Assembly: GCA_012511315.1 (NCBI GenBank)
Contig: JAAZGI010000006.1
Span: forward strand, 1-5,980
Length of the DNA: 5,980 bases
Reading direction: 5' to 3'
Source of the DNA: Clostridium sp.
GTDB taxonomy: Bacteria > Bacillota > Clostridia > Clostridiales > Clostridiaceae
The notes beneath the pieces were generated by a model. That model was not told the origin of the DNA. It saw nothing but the letters and a program-made list of their open reading frames with translations, and did not search any database. Of the stretch, positions 5,497-5,980 are shown one piece after another. Position 1 is the stretch's first letter. Each line of letters starts with the position of its first letter. Both the position numbers and the translations under genes were made by a program.

Positions 5497-5980
5497 ACTG
5501 CACGGAAGAGGGGCTGGAGCAGATAAGTTTTTCCGACGAATTGTCATGGAAAAACTAAAAGAAAAAAGAGAGATGGTAAATGTCTTTCTAGGATATAAGA
5601 ATCGTATGACTCCCCCGATTATAAATAGAAAAATTGAAGAAGAGATGAAATTAATTGAAGATTATTTAGAAATAGAGTTTGAGTACCAGGTTTTTCAAGA
5701 AAATCAGGATTGCTACGCCCTTGTCATTTATACTGTGGGAAATAAAATTGAACATTTGATGAATTGTTACACGGAGAAGGCAGAATCCATTCGAGCCTTA
5801 ATAGCGGATAAACTGTCAGTGTTGGCTTTAGACTGCATTCAAGAGCTCATAGTTGATGGGATTGAAAGTGAACTAGGAATGTATGTAGTTAAAGAATGGT
5901 ACCAAGGAAATCAAGGGTTTTCAATAGTAAACCAAGAGTTTATGTTAAAAAGGATGGATTCCGTTTGCAGTCTAAGTGTG
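5489..5980 (+). CDS. Possible vitamin B12-dependent methionine synthase activation-domain-like protein, 3'-truncated by the window edge
   Basis: Open for 164 codons to the window edge without a stop. The ATG at 5489 overlaps the permease stop and is preceded by AGGAA at 5477-5481, 7 nt upstream, so this start is well supported. There is no signal peptide or membrane segment. The protein is alpha/beta in character: FLGYKNRMTPPIINRKIEEE, an EFEYQVFQ strand, YALVIYTVGNKIEHLM, then a long helical stretch ADKLSVLALDCIQELIVDGIE. This order resembles MetH activation-domain proteins of anaerobes (a GY segment, a helix with a YRVF-like strand, a TxGxxID strand-turn-helix, and an AxxLDxxA helix). Such stand-alone proteins often sit beside corrinoid methyltransferase genes, but none is visible here. 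The resemblance is from memory of the family pattern, so the assignment is tentative; that it is a real gene is more certain. Confidence 0.55.
   Translation, partial: MIKLHGRGAGADKFFRRIVMEKLKEKREMVNVFLGYKNRMTPPIINRKIEEEMKLIEDYLEIEFEYQVFQENQDCYALVIYTVGNKIEHLMNCYTEKAESIRALIADKLSVLALDCIQELIVDGIESELGMYVVKEWYQGNQGFSIVNQEFMLKRMDSVCSLSV

Overview
The window reads as chromosomal DNA from an A+T-rich, low-GC Gram-positive bacterium, most likely an anaerobic Clostridia-type Bacillota. The evidence is strong AGGAGG-type ribosome binding sites, a DNA polymerase I with a degenerate proofreading domain, tRNA genes with encoded CCA ends, and a very tightly packed polA-coaE-transglycosylase gene order. The affinity to an acetogen-like lineage is only an inference, from gene order and from the possible corrinoid-related gene at the right end.

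Left block (1-4573, all + strand): four genes overlap head to tail like one transcription unit. They are DNA polymerase I (polA, missing its first dozen or so codons), dephospho-CoA kinase (coaE), a membrane-anchored SLT-type lytic transglycosylase, and a DUF2161-type protein with a PD-(D/E)XK nuclease signature. The overlaps are 14, 14 and 4 nt, so translation is probably coupled. The products serve different processes: DNA repair, coenzyme A synthesis, cell-wall turnover, and an unknown function that is probably nucleic-acid related.

Middle block (4574-5065): a non-coding stretch carries a short direct repeat, a near-perfect 14-bp dyad and an extended -10 promoter. This promoter drives two almost identical leucine tRNA genes, with anticodons CAG and GAG, closed by a textbook intrinsic terminator.

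Right block (5066-5980): just past that terminator lies the broken 3' end of an RbsC-family sugar ABC transporter permease. It seems to be interrupted by about 56 nt of unrelated sequence. Its stop codon overlaps the start of a new open reading frame that runs off the window. That frame has its own ribosome binding site and resembles, weakly but along its length, the vitamin B12-dependent methionine synthase activation domain family. The tRNA/permease junction looks like a recombination or deletion scar. I see no CRISPR array, intact insertion sequence, prophage or clearly new multi-gene system. The least explained parts are the dyad at the tRNA promoter, the DUF2161 gene, and the permease remnant with its coupled neighbour.
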